A DNA stretch of 64,000 nucleotides from Trinickia soli (GCF_002879855.1 NZ_PNYB01000019.1:1-64000), one strand, 5' to 3'. Shown: positions 1 through 8,083, counted from the stretch's first letter. Numbers and translations are program-made. Notes: a model not told the origin generated them from the sequence alone.

Positions 1-108
1 ATCCGACATATCGCCGATCGCTTGCTTGATCACATCCTGCACGCGCGAATCGGACATGATTTGCCCGACTTGTCCCATGGCGACCGCTGCATCGGACCGG
101 AGACCATC

Positions 109-1545
109 ATGTCCAGCGCGACGTCGAATACGACATCTGTTGCGGCGTCCGCCGCCATCGAACATCTGACCGCGCAGGAACGCGCATGGCTCGCGAAAGC
201 GAGCCGCACGGACATTAACGGCTGGATCCATCTGAAAACGCGCGGCGCACCGTTCGAACGCGGCTTTCAACATGGCTTTCTCGTCGCCGGCGAGTATGCG
301 CAGGCACTGCGCGTCTACAAGGCGATGACGTTGCAGACGATCGGCATGGACTACGCGTTTTTCGTCGAAACCGCAGCCAAATGTCATGGCCCCATCATCG
401 AACGCGTTGCCCCCGACCTGCTGCAAGAGATGCGCGGCATCGCGGCGGGTCTCACCAAAGCGGGCGTGCCGTCGACGCTTGCCGACATCATCGGCTGGAA
501 CGCTTACGAAGAACTGACCGGCTATTGGTGGCCAACCGTTGCACAAAAATATGCGGCAGCGCCGATCAATGCCGGCGCACAAGCGAAGAGTCATTGCAGC
601 GCGTTCATCGCAACGGGGTCCGCCACGGCGGACCAACGCATCGTGCTCGGCCATGAGAGTTTCACCGAGTTTTGGAATGGGCAGTACATGAATACCATTC
701 TCGACATCGAGCCCGACGATGGGCACCGAATGGTGATGCAAAGCTGCCCTGGCTGGATTGCCAGCATGACCGATTTTTGGGTGACGGCTGGCGGACTCGT
801 CGTCGCCGAGACCACGATCGTGGGCTTCGCCGGCTACGACATGGAAAAAGTGCCCGAATACATCCGCGTGCGCCGAGCCTGCCAGCGCGCATCGAATATC
901 GACGAGTGGGTCGCGCTGCTCGATGCCGGCAACAACGGCGGTTACGCGAATATGTGGCTCGTCGGCGACATCAACGCCAACGAGATCGCGAAGTACGAGC
1001 AAGGGCTGAAGTATCAAAACCTCTCGAAGCGCAGGGACGGTTGGTTTTTCGGCGATAACGCGCCCGACGATCCGCGGATCCGCAACCTCGAATGCACCGA
1101 TGTCGGCTACAGCGATATCCGTCAGCAAACGGGTGCGCGTCGCATGCGCTGGCCGCAGGTGCTTGCGCAATTCGACGGCCGCATCGACGCGCAGGCCGGG
1201 CAAACCATGCTTGCGGACACGTTCGATGTGTACCTGATGCGGATCAATCCAAGCTCTCGCACGATTTGCTCGCACTACGACGTAGACCCGATGGAGTACG
1301 CGAGCGATCCGAACGCCGTCTGGAACGTGCCGTATTTCCCGGGCGGCTCCGTCGACGGCAAAGTGACGACGGCCGACATGGCGCGCACGCTGGGCATGCG
1401 CGCGCGCTTCGGACGTGCCGACGGCGTGCCGTTCGACGCCGATGAATTCCTGCGTATCCATCCGCAATGGAATTGGCAACAAGGCTACCTCGTCAGCCGT
1501 CCGCATCAGCCCTGGACGCCGTTTAACACAGCATCCGAACGATAG
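109..1545 (+). CDS. C45 / phospholipase-B-like Ntn-hydrolase
   Basis: This 478-residue protein looks like a self-processing Ntn-hydrolase of the peptidase C45 / phospholipase-B-like group. The group contains acyltransferases and amide or ester hydrolases that expose an N-terminal Cys by autocleavage. The likely nucleophile is Cys163 in the motif KSHCSAFIATG, preceded by a family-like N-terminal part (TRGAPFERGFQHG near residue 44) and followed by conserved blocks such as GHESFTEFWNGQ and NNGGYANMWLVGD. No signal peptide is evident. The ATG at 109 is preferred over the in-frame one at 22 because GGAG lies six bases before it. It is followed 90 bp later by a PSD-like decarboxylase on the same strand, so the two may share a substrate pathway. 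The substrate is unknown, and the choice between C45 and phospholipase B cannot be settled by eye. Confidence 0.75.
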   Translation: MSSATSNTTSVAASAAIEHLTAQERAWLAKASRTDINGWIHLKTRGAPFERGFQHGFLVAGEYAQALRVYKAMTLQTIGMDYAFFVETAAKCHGPIIERVAPDLLQEMRGIAAGLTKAGVPSTLADIIGWNAYEELTGYWWPTVAQKYAAAPINAGAQAKSHCSAFIATGSATADQRIVLGHESFTEFWNGQYMNTILDIEPDDGHRMVMQSCPGWIASMTDFWVTAGGLVVAETTIVGFAGYDMEKVPEYIRVRRACQRASNIDEWVALLDAGNNGGYANMWLVGDINANEIAKYEQGLKYQNLSKRRDGWFFGDNAPDDPRIRNLECTDVGYSDIRQQTGARRMRWPQVLAQFDGRIDAQAGQTMLADTFDVYLMRINPSSRTICSHYDVDPMEYASDPNAVWNVPYFPGGSVDGKVTTADMARTLGMRARFGRADGVPFDADEFLRIHPQWNWQQGYLVSRPHQPWTPFNTASER

Positions 1546-1635
1546 CAGCGCCAACCGGCTGCCGCGGCAAAGCGTGTCGCGGCACAACATCGCCGCATGC
1601 GGCGATTCCACCACACCAGCAAGGGGAAAGAGCTT

Positions 1636-2886
1636 ATGGATACGCGATCGAGCGCGCCGCTCGCGGCGCGGCGCCGTTTAGGCCACTGGCTACCCGCCAA
1701 CGAAACCGCCGTCGCAGCGTTTCGCAAGCGCATTGCCGCCCAGGTGCAAGACCAGCAGGTCGTCGTTCCGCTGCTGCCCGTCGTGCAGGAACTCGCGGCG
1801 CTCGTCAATGAAGATCCCGTCTTGCGCATGGGCTTCACGCAGGCGATCGACGAAGCGCTCGCGCGCGGGTATCAGCTCGGCTATACGAATGTCGATGAAC
1901 TGATGGTGCTGATCAATCACGTGATGACCTATGCACCGCCATTCGGCAATTCCGACCTGGTCGGTTGCCCATTGAATGCGTTGCTCGACTGGCCGATGTG
2001 CATGCCGTCGGGCTTCGCGCTGTTTCACATGCCCGCGCTCAACGCGCAACTGAAGCGCGTGCTGAACTTTTGGTGCTCGTATTTGAGTGGACCGTATTCG
2101 CGCACATACTTGAACATCAACCCGCCCGAAGGCTGGTTCTGCCCCGACGCGATCAAAGCAACGAACATGTCCGAGTTCCGCTGCGATCCGAAGGCACCGT
2201 ATTGGGGCTTCTCATCCTGGAACGCCTTCTTCACGCGCGAATTTCTGCCAGGCCAACGTCCCGTGGCGGATCCCACCGATAGCAAAGTAATCGTCAACGC
2301 CTGCGAGGCAACGCCGTATAACCTCCAGCATGAGGTGAAGCTCGAAGACAGATTCTGGATCAAGGCGCAGCCGTATTCGCTGCAGGACATCTTCACTGCG
2401 CAGCATCAAGAGTTGGCGCAGACTTTCGTCGGCGGCACGGTCTATCAGGCGTTTCTCAGCGCATACAACTATCACCGCTGGCATGCACCCGTTAGCGGCA
2501 GAATCGTCAAAGCGTATCTGGTCGACGGCACCTACTATTCGGACGCCCAGTCGGAAGGACTGGACCCGGCGGGCCCGAACGATTCGCAGGGCTACATCAC
2601 GGCCGTGGCCGCCCGTGCGGTGCTGGTCATCGACTGCGACGACCCGTCGATCGGGCTGGTCGGATGCGTCTTTGTCGGCATGGCGGAGATTTCATCGTGC
2701 GTGGTCGAGGCGCTGCCGGGCACGCACGTGAACAAAGGCGATGAGATCGGCTACTTCCAATACGGCGGGTCGACGCACTGCCTGATCTTCCGGCCTGGCG
2801 TGATCAATAGTTTCGTGCCGAAGAAGCCCTTCAACTTCGAGGCCCCACCTCTGAAGATCAACTCGCACATTGCGACGGCGAATTGA
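1636..2886 (+). CDS. phosphatidylserine decarboxylase-like (PsiD-type) protein
   Basis: This 416-residue protein resembles the phosphatidylserine-decarboxylase superfamily, in the subgroup with an N-terminal PSDC domain (residues about 5-150) that includes fungal L-tryptophan decarboxylases such as PsiD. The catalytic part runs from about 200 to 400. YNYHRWHAPVSG carries the family His. The C-terminal FQYGGSTHCLIF matches the LGST/GGSS autocleavage site, with Ser379 expected to become the pyruvoyl group. It lacks the membrane-anchor look of canonical Psd, and a small amino acid or its derivative is a plausible substrate. The ATG at 1636 is chosen because a purine-rich AAGGGGAAAG lies just upstream. 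It is probably co-transcribed with the Ntn-hydrolase at 109. Substrate assignment is inference. Confidence 0.8.
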   Translation: MDTRSSAPLAARRRLGHWLPANETAVAAFRKRIAAQVQDQQVVVPLLPVVQELAALVNEDPVLRMGFTQAIDEALARGYQLGYTNVDELMVLINHVMTYAPPFGNSDLVGCPLNALLDWPMCMPSGFALFHMPALNAQLKRVLNFWCSYLSGPYSRTYLNINPPEGWFCPDAIKATNMSEFRCDPKAPYWGFSSWNAFFTREFLPGQRPVADPTDSKVIVNACEATPYNLQHEVKLEDRFWIKAQPYSLQDIFTAQHQELAQTFVGGTVYQAFLSAYNYHRWHAPVSGRIVKAYLVDGTYYSDAQSEGLDPAGPNDSQGYITAVAARAVLVIDCDDPSIGLVGCVFVGMAEISSCVVEALPGTHVNKGDEIGYFQYGGSTHCLIFRPGVINSFVPKKPFNFEAPPLKINSHIATAN

Positions 2887-2962
2887 ATGCGGCGCCGATC
2901 ATGCACTTGATGCCCGATTACTTGCCAAGCCGGCCCGGGTGCGTCGCGCCGGCCGGAGGAAG

Positions 2963-3006
2963 TAAAAAAACCTGAAACGTCGACGCTTTCGCGCCGGCGT
3001 TTCAGG
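2963..3006 (-). terminator. Rho-independent terminator of the glycoside-hydrolase gene
   Basis: A 12-bp stem (2971-2982 pairing with 2995-3006, one G-T wobble) with a 12-nt loop is followed, on the minus strand, by a run of seven T (complement of 2964-2970). It lies about 40 bp past the stop codon at 3045. Confidence 0.85.
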
Positions 3007-3044
3007 CTCTCCCTGTCGAGCGGCTGTGCCTTGTCGTTTGAATT

Positions 3045-4607
3045 TCAGATGTCTGCGTGCTGCTTGACGAAAGTCTGGAACGTTCCGTACGTCGGCTGAA
3101 TCGCCGTCAGGTTGTCGAGCACGATCCCGTAAGTGTAGTCGCCGCTCGTGAGTTCATAGAACATGACGGATTCGATCTGATCCGATTGGCGCGCGTTATA
3201 GAACTCGGTCAGTTGCTTTCCAACGTAAGTCGAACGGTTAGCTTCCGTGTACTCGGGACCGGCATTCCACTCGGTGATCATGAACGGCACGCCATAGCGA
3301 GCCTTGCAATAGACCGGCAGGTTGAAGCCGGGGCCGGCGCCGTCGGTGCCGATGTTGAAGATATCGCCGTAGGGCGAGTAGTTGTGCCACGTCGTGACGT
3401 CCCAGCGCACGGCCGGGTGCCCGGTCGAGCCGTCGGGCTGCCTGCCATCCCACAACATATCGGCAGCCGCCACATCGGCCACGCAGAAGTTGACGCCACA
3501 GCGCGCCGTCGGCTGCACCGATTTGACTCCGTCGATCATGCCGCGAATGACACCGCGCATGATCGGCCAGTTCGCGTTGTTGAAGTCGTTGTGGGACGTA
3601 CCGGCCGTCGTCGAGTTCAGGATAATCGCCGGATCGCGCGTCAATTCGTTGCCGCATTCGTAGGTCGTGACGCCATACGGCGCCAACGCCTTGGCGATCG
3701 CCGCTGCGTTCGCGTGAACCGCGCTATACGCGGCCGCTTCGCTCGTGTAGAGGGTACCGCTCCCATCGCGCAGGCCATAGTTGATCAGCGTGAAAAGGTC
3801 GAGCTTCGCCGTCTGGAACTGCTTGGCCATCGCCACGACCGGGTTCAATTGTTTCGCAGTGTTGACGCAGCCGAGGCGATAGGTCGTGCAACCGAGCGCT
3901 TGCAACGCCGCGGCCGTCTGGGTCGGCGTGAACGGATAATCGTAGTGGCCGTTGATCCCATAGAACGAACCGGCCTTCGCGGCCTTGGCGATGCGCGGGT
4001 CCGTGCAGGTCAGCCACTCGCCCGTCAAAGACCGAACGTAGAACTGGCCGGTGCCCGTCTTCAGGTAGAACAGCGAGCCGTACCAAAGCAGCATGGCCGC
4101 GCTCGGCGCCGTCCTATCCTGCACGCCGTTCTTGAAAACGCCGCCGTTCGACATCGTCCAGTAGTTGTTCGATTTATCGATGATGTACGTCGCCGGCGGG
4201 ATCGCCGTGCCGTCGGCCGAGGTGCCGCCCAAACGCGGATCGAGGCACTGCTTCCACGACGGGCCGACATACTGATAGAAGGCCTTGCTCGTGTTCTCGC
4301 CGTAGATGGCGCCGTTGTACCAGAGCAGCATCGTCATGTTGTACGCGTGCGAATCCTTGACGCCGTTCTTGTAGACGTAACCCTTCGAAAGCGTCCACAC
4401 GTTGCCCGCGTTATCGACGATCTTCGAAGCGGACGGCACCGTCGTGCCGTTAGGCGAGGCCGTCACGCCCGCAGCGGCATCCGCCACCGCGCTGTCGCCA
4501 CCGCTTGCGATGTTGCCGAGTGCATCGGTGCCGCCACCACCGCAGGCGACGAGGACATAGCTGCTTGCCGCCGCCGTCAGGCAACCGAGGAATTGACGTC
4601 GTTTCAT
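3045..4607 (-). CDS. Tat-type lipoprotein with clan GH-A glycoside hydrolase domain
   Basis: This 520-residue exported protein begins with a twin-arginine-like start (MKRRQFLGCL) and ends its signal at a lipobox, VLVAC, giving lipidated Cys22. Residues about 60-125 and 138-205 are two copies of a roughly 75-residue repeat (VWTLSKGYVYKNGVKD versus YWTMSNGGVFKNGVQD, each followed by MLLWY), probably a carbohydrate-binding or propeller-blade-like unit. Residues about 214-520 form a TIM-barrel hydrolase. Asn320-Glu321 in ECGNEL is the expected acid/base site of clan GH-A, and Glu446 in FMITEWNAG the expected nucleophile. The polysaccharide substrate is unknown; GH39- or GH5-like families are the nearest guesses. 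It is monocistronic, with its own terminator downstream and a perfect inverted repeat in its leader. Confidence 0.75.
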   Translation of the reverse strand: MKRRQFLGCLTAAASSYVLVACGGGGTDALGNIASGGDSAVADAAAGVTASPNGTTVPSASKIVDNAGNVWTLSKGYVYKNGVKDSHAYNMTMLLWYNGAIYGENTSKAFYQYVGPSWKQCLDPRLGGTSADGTAIPPATYIIDKSNNYWTMSNGGVFKNGVQDRTAPSAAMLLWYGSLFYLKTGTGQFYVRSLTGEWLTCTDPRIAKAAKAGSFYGINGHYDYPFTPTQTAAALQALGCTTYRLGCVNTAKQLNPVVAMAKQFQTAKLDLFTLINYGLRDGSGTLYTSEAAAYSAVHANAAAIAKALAPYGVTTYECGNELTRDPAIILNSTTAGTSHNDFNNANWPIMRGVIRGMIDGVKSVQPTARCGVNFCVADVAAADMLWDGRQPDGSTGHPAVRWDVTTWHNYSPYGDIFNIGTDGAGPGFNLPVYCKARYGVPFMITEWNAGPEYTEANRSTYVGKQLTEFYNARQSDQIESVMFYELTSGDYTYGIVLDNLTAIQPTYGTFQTFVKQHADI

Positions 4608-4640
4608 GACTGAAGCTCGAAAGAATGTTGACTAGGGCTC

Positions 4641-4671
4641 GAGGGTTCGCGGTTGATGACCGCGAACCCTC
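4641..4671. repeat. perfect 13-bp inverted repeat in the leader of the hydrolase gene
   Basis: GAGGGTTCGCGGT (4641-4653) and its exact complement (4659-4671) flank a 5-bp loop, 34-64 bp upstream of the start codon at 4607. Neither side has a T run, so it is not a standard terminator. It could be an operator or an mRNA leader hairpin that affects stability or translation. Confidence 0.7.
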
Positions 4672-5329
4672 GTTCGCACTTGAAAATCGCTTAGCAGTCC
4701 TAAGTAATCACTGCTGATCTGACTCCAAGTTGCCGCCCTGCTTCTTCGAGCTGCCGGCCGGTTCTATTCAACCTGCCGCGTTGCTACAACCTTGTTGTTG
4801 CTGGTCAGTGGCGTGACTTGTTGATATGAAGTATTCCAAAACGGACGTTGCGGCGAAATCAGGTTGGTCGGAGATTGGCGTGGGCCTTGCAGATCGACGC
4901 GTAGGATTCATCTGACAAAAGACTGACATGGCGTTTGTAGGCCACTGACGGCGCATTGCCGTGCGGCAGCGCTATGGGTGCTGACTGGAGCGCGAGAGGC
5001 AGCCGTTTTTTGCTGTGCACGTCGGGCAATGGGCGTAGTATGAAGCCGTCGCTCGACCTGCAACCGTCCCTGGCGTTTGAGTCGTCGCCACTTCCGACGG
5101 AACCGCGTTTCCCGATTTCACCCCAGACCGCGCGACGCGGTCGATTGCGTGCCGTACTGTCGGCGCGGCCACTCACGTCCCCTTGCACCCGCTGTCTTGT
5201 GGCGCATGACGATGTGGCTTCACAGGCAACTCACGACAACCGGTTTCTGTCTCTGCCGCCGACTCGCGGGCCGAACGGGACGGCATCCTTCACGACCGTC
5301 ATCACGAGGTCGACCAGGGCGCGTATTTG
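4672..5329. other. gene-poor region, no supported gene
   Basis: About 650 bp in which the open frames have Arg/Ser-rich, low-complexity translations typical of non-coding high-GC DNA, without ribosome sites. It presumably holds the promoter of the divergent hydrolase gene. I see no RNA gene here. Confidence 0.5.
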
Positions 5330-5428
5330 ATGTTCATGTCGATTCGCGCGCTGCTGTGCGAACGAGGCATGGCCCATATCGAGTCGGATTGCGAAGCGGG
5401 CCGGATCATGGCCATGCTGAACACGTGA
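5330..5428 (+). pseudogene. short ORF, possible remnant of a small protein gene
   Basis: This frame encodes about 32 residues from the first ATG (FMSIRALLCERGMAHIESD in its core). It stays open and protein-like upstream without any start codon (RDGILHDRHHEVDQGAYL). The amino-acid composition looks like real protein, unlike its surroundings, but no ATG, GTG or ribosome site exists at the expected 5' end. It may be a truncated or frameshifted member of the small-protein set that follows, or a short gene read from the TTG/ATG at 5327/5330. Confidence 0.3.
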
Positions 5429-5499
5429 TTCGCACAGATCGATGCCTGCTGCGCCATCCGTAGCCAGGCGGGACCCATGGAGAAATGTAGAGGAATGCA

Positions 5500-5715
5500 A
5501 TGCGCTTCAATTCGACGCTGATCGTCATCGACCCGACTCCCCGTCGTGCGGATGGCGAATATATGGCCCACGCACGCATCAGTAGCAGCCGTCCGGACGG
5601 CAGCCCGTACGACATTCATTTGAGTGGCGATCTGGCGGGTTTTGACGCGCGCGAGGAGGCGATCGCCTATGCGAGGCGCTGGGCCGAGGAATGGCTGGAC
5701 GCGCGCTTTGGCTGA
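5500..5715 (+). CDS. small uncharacterised protein (71 aa)
   Basis: A 71-residue protein with a good ribosome site (AGAGGA, six bases before the ATG). It is predicted to be soluble: beta-like N-terminal half with ...EYMAHARISS, then a charged C-terminal helix ending FDAREEAIAYARRWAEEW-LDARFG. The C-terminal block closely resembles that of the oppositely oriented gene at 5826-6050 (EADALEFSRRWARKWVDTRG), so the two are probably paralogues. No function is known to me. It opens a cluster of small genes around cspA and rpsU. Confidence 0.7.
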   Translation: MRFNSTLIVIDPTPRRADGEYMAHARISSSRPDGSPYDIHLSGDLAGFDAREEAIAYARRWAEEWLDARFG

Positions 5716-5825
5716 GCTTTGCCGGGCAATGTCCGGCATCGAAGCACCAGGAGAAAGCGAGTGATGGGCAATCGGGAGCCGGTAGCCATGCATGTCGTCA
5801 GAAAGACGGCATGCAGCAAAGATGA

Positions 5826-6050
5826 TCAACCGCGGGTATCGACCCATTTCCGCGCCCATCGGCGCGAGAACTCGAGCGCATCGGCTTCGCTGACGAAGTA
5901 CCCGAGCGAGTAGAACTCATAAGACATGGGGCCTGTACGGCGATCGGACCGCCTGAGCGTCAGGTTTGAAGAGAAAGTGCCGTCAGGCAGGTAGTGCGCG
6001 GACGGTTTGACCGCGTAGCCGCGATATTGAGTGGTGCCAGATTGTTGCAT
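5826..6050 (-). CDS. small uncharacterised protein (74 aa), paralogue of the gene at 5500
   Basis: A 74-residue soluble protein. The N-terminus has TQYRGYAVKPSAHY, matching the Y-R/K-G-aromatic-x-I/L start of other small proteins in this cluster (6737, 7333, 8189). The C-terminus (VSEADALEFSRRWARKW) matches the protein at 5500. It lies downstream of cspA on the same strand, 204 bp away, so it could be read through from the cspA promoter. Its own ribosome site is weak (AGG thirteen bases before the ATG). Function unknown. Confidence 0.65.
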   Translation of the reverse strand: MQQSGTTQYRGYAVKPSAHYLPDGTFSSNLTLRRSDRRTGPMSYEFYSLGYFVSEADALEFSRRWARKWVDTRG

Positions 6051-6254
6051 GGTGACTGATAGACCTGAATATGTGCATGCGACTCCATGGTCCCGTCAAG
6101 GGACGCTGATCCGTTCGGAGATCCGGAAACGAAGATGAGCCTGCGATGAATGTCGACCGCCATCTTGCGAGTGAGCGGCAAGAGCGGTCGACACGATGGT
6201 ATTGCGAGGTAGCGTCCGGCTCCCGTTGGGAGCCCGACGAATAAGCGGAAGCGG

Positions 6255-6458
6255 TTACAGCGGTTTGATGTTGGACGCCTGTAGACCCTTCGGGCCGCGC
6301 TTCGTCTCGAAGCTGACCTTCTGGTTTTCGTTCAGTGTCTTGAACCCGTCGCCGGTAATTTCAGAAAAGTGGGCGAACAGATCCTCGCCGCCTGCATCGG
6401 GCGTGATAAATCCGAAGCCCTTGCTTTCGTTGAACCACTTGACGGTGCCGGTATCCAT
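6255..6458 (-). CDS. cspA: cold-shock protein, CspA family
   Basis: A 67-residue single cold-shock domain, the normal length. Both RNA-binding motifs are intact: RNP1 as SKGFGFITP and RNP2 as DLFAHF. It begins [11 protein letters not shown] and ends ASNIKPL. Such proteins bind single-stranded RNA or DNA and act as RNA chaperones in the cytoplasm. The ATG at 6458 is chosen over the upstream in-frame ATG at 6488 because the domain starts there and GAGGG lies eight bases before it. A well-formed promoter at 6610-6638 predicts a leader of about 145 nt, the long 5' UTR typical of cspA-type genes. Which of the several Burkholderia Csp paralogues it is cannot be told. Confidence 0.93.
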   Translation of the reverse strand: MDTGTVKWFNESKGFGFITPDAGGEDLFAHFSEITGDGFKTLNENQKVSFETKRGPKGLQASNIKPL

Positions 6459-6609
6459 AATGAATCCCTCAAAAATAAAACTGACCATTCCCGGTCCGAA
6501 TGGAGACGGGGAAGCATCAAGAAAGAGGGAGAAATAAGGAAACGAACTCCGCGCAAATGGCGGACATCAGACGAGCACCAATTGAACTTCCTGAACACTT
6601 CAGGCACCG

Positions 6610-6638
6610 ACGATACGCGGATAGTACGGTCCGGTCAA
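6610..6638 (-). promoter_or_regulatory. candidate sigma-70 promoter of cspA
   Basis: On the minus strand TTGACC (6638-6633) and TATCGT (6615-6610) are separated by exactly 17 bp. The expected transcript start near 6603 would begin with a hairpin, CCTGAA-GTG-TTCAGG (6604-6590), and give a leader of about 145 nt. The rest of the stretch between cspA and the gene at 6737 shows no coding potential. Confidence 0.55.
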
Positions 6639-6736
6639 CCCATACCTGCGCTGCAGAAGTAACGACACGAAAACGCCGGAATCGGCGGAGCCTCTGCGCC
6701 ACGCCGAAAAGCCGCCGAAACGCTGCAGCCCGGCAC

Positions 6737-7021
6737 TTAGGCAGGCGACCAGATCGTGCGATCGGACCCGTCGCCGTCAATCAACATTTCCGCGTAAGCC
6801 AGGGAAGCACGACGTGCGTCGCCGGTATTCACGAATGGGCGCTTGCCCGGCACACGGAACAAGCGGCTTCGGGGTTCATCGATCCCCGAGCCCGGTTCGC
6901 TGATACGGATCGACGCGTCGAATCCCTCCTCGTAATTGCGGCCGAATCCGGTCTGGGTCGCACGATGGGGATACACCAACAGGGAAATATCGAGACCTCG
7001 ATAGTGGCGAATGGTTGTCAT
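6737..7021 (-). CDS. small uncharacterised protein (94 aa), YRG-type family
   Basis: A 94-residue protein with a good ribosome site (GGAG, eight bases before the ATG). It aligns by eye with the protein at 7333. The shared elements are HYRGLDISLLVYP / LYKGYELHPLVFA at the N-terminus, NYEEGFDASIRI / RYAEGYDIAVRI in the middle, SRLFRV / SRVFRL, and a C-terminal helix ending in I-D-G. This suggests a small alpha/beta domain. No signal peptide or membrane segment. Function unknown. The two genes are divergently transcribed across a 311-bp spacer that holds a plus-strand terminator. Confidence 0.7.
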   Translation of the reverse strand: MTTIRHYRGLDISLLVYPHRATQTGFGRNYEEGFDASIRISEPGSGIDEPRSRLFRVPGKRPFVNTGDARRASLAYAEMLIDGDGSDRTIWSPA

Positions 7022-7037
7022 AAGGTAACTCCGTTAT

Positions 7038-7062
7038 GGCCGCAGCACGCGGCCGTTTTTTT
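7038..7062 (+). terminator. intrinsic terminator on the plus strand with no gene in front of it
   Basis: A 6-bp GC stem (7038-7043 with 7049-7054, loop AGCAC) is followed by G and seven T on the plus strand. The nearest plus-strand gene upstream ends at 5715, and this hairpin sits in the leader of the minus-strand gene at 6737. The rest of the 7022-7332 spacer shows no gene. Confidence 0.6.
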
Positions 7063-7332
7063 GATGGTTGCGCAGATTTGGCGCAAGGCGATATCGCTCG
7101 CGAGCGTTATCGGGGATGGCCACACGCAGTGAAGGAGGAAGGACGCTGATAGCCGTCGTCAGGCCATCCTGAAGACGATTGACGACTGTGCAGGCAGTGG
7201 TCCGCTTTGCGAACCTTGCAGACCACCATACGCGCGCCGGCATCATCGGTCAATTCAATTCTGGTAACGACCTGCGCGGCCCTACGTGTCCTGTTTCGGG
7301 GTATAGTGAGTCTTCCCCTTGGAGTGACCAAC

Positions 7333-7620
7333 ATGTCGACCCGCCCGCTTCTTCTCTACAAGGGGTACGAACTTCATCCCCTCGTCTTCGCCCGCACATT
7401 CAATCGTTTCGACGGACATTCCCGTTACGCCGAAGGCTATGACATTGCAGTACGGATATGTCGCCCGGGCGCGATAGCGGCTTCCCCGGCCAGCCGCGTT
7501 TTCAGGTTGAATCAAGCGCATGCGATCTCCGACTTCGGGGTGGCCAAGCGTGCCGCGCGGCAGCGGGGAGAGGACATCATCGACGGAAAGGTGGACGGAG
7601 CTTCCGTCGTCGACATCTGA
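7333..7620 (+). CDS. small uncharacterised protein (95 aa), YRG-type family
   Basis: A 95-residue protein whose ATG at 7333 follows GGAG by eight bases; earlier in-frame starts lack this. It is the clearest relative of the protein at 6737 (LYKGYELHPLVFA, RYAEGYDIAVRI, SRVFRLN, then GEDIIDG). It looks soluble and cytoplasmic, of unknown function. Two further small genes follow on the same strand at 7799 and 8189, with gaps of about 100-180 bp. Confidence 0.72.
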   Translation: MSTRPLLLYKGYELHPLVFARTFNRFDGHSRYAEGYDIAVRICRPGAIAASPASRVFRLNQAHAISDFGVAKRAARQRGEDIIDGKVDGASVVDI

Positions 7621-7798
7621 AAACAGCAATGGGCGTTCGACATGGGCCGGTTTGGTCGAGCGGCGGGTTGCGCTCTCCGCGACGGCCATTTGATCTTAAC
7701 TGCTTGCAAGAGAGCGGCCGATGGTCAAGCGCCTCTTCCGGAGCAATCTTTTGCTCGGCCAAACGCGGCAACCGCTCCTGCGAACCGGGAAAGCCATC

Positions 7799-8083
7799 AT
7801 GCAAAGCGATCACACCGAGGTTCCGCATTACCTCGTTTTACGAGAAGGCTGTGAGCCGTATGTTCTGAACGCTGACCGCCGTGTCGTGCGTCGCGAGGCA
7901 AGCCGTCTTCTACGAGCGTTCGCGAGATCATGCGGCAGACCGACATCGATCGCAGACGACACATGGAATGCCTTTTCCAGCTCGGAATCCATTTTGCTCA
8001 TCGAGCGTGCGCAGATGCAGGCCTACGCACTGGTTAGCGGCATCGAAAGCGAACACCAACTCCGGTTGTTGGCCGGTCTCTGA
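7799..8083 (+). CDS. small uncharacterised protein (94 aa)
   Basis: A 94-residue protein starting MQSDHTEVPHYLVLREG, with GGGAAAG before the ATG at 7799. The open frame extends upstream to 7721, but that part looks non-coding. It carries a mixed basic helix (RRVVRREASRLLRAFARS) and a hydrophobic C-terminal helix. No recognisable domain, and little similarity to its small neighbours beyond size and setting. Coding status is probable rather than certain. Confidence 0.5.
   Translation: MQSDHTEVPHYLVLREGCEPYVLNADRRVVRREASRLLRAFARSCGRPTSIADDTWNAFSSSESILLIERAQMQAYALVSGIESEHQLRLLAGL

Noticed and set aside
3057-4613. 518-codon open frame opposite the glycoside hydrolase
   Set aside because: The minus-strand protein has a signal peptide, repeats and catalytic motifs, while the plus-strand product is Arg/Val-rich with no recognisable feature.
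5077-5463. 128-codon frame in the gene-poor region
   Set aside because: Low-complexity Arg/His-rich translation with no ribosome site, overlapping two other equally poor frames.
6500-7132. 210-codon plus-strand frame across the cspA upstream region
   Set aside because: It runs opposite the better supported small gene at 6737 and through the cspA promoter, with no ribosome site or conserved look.
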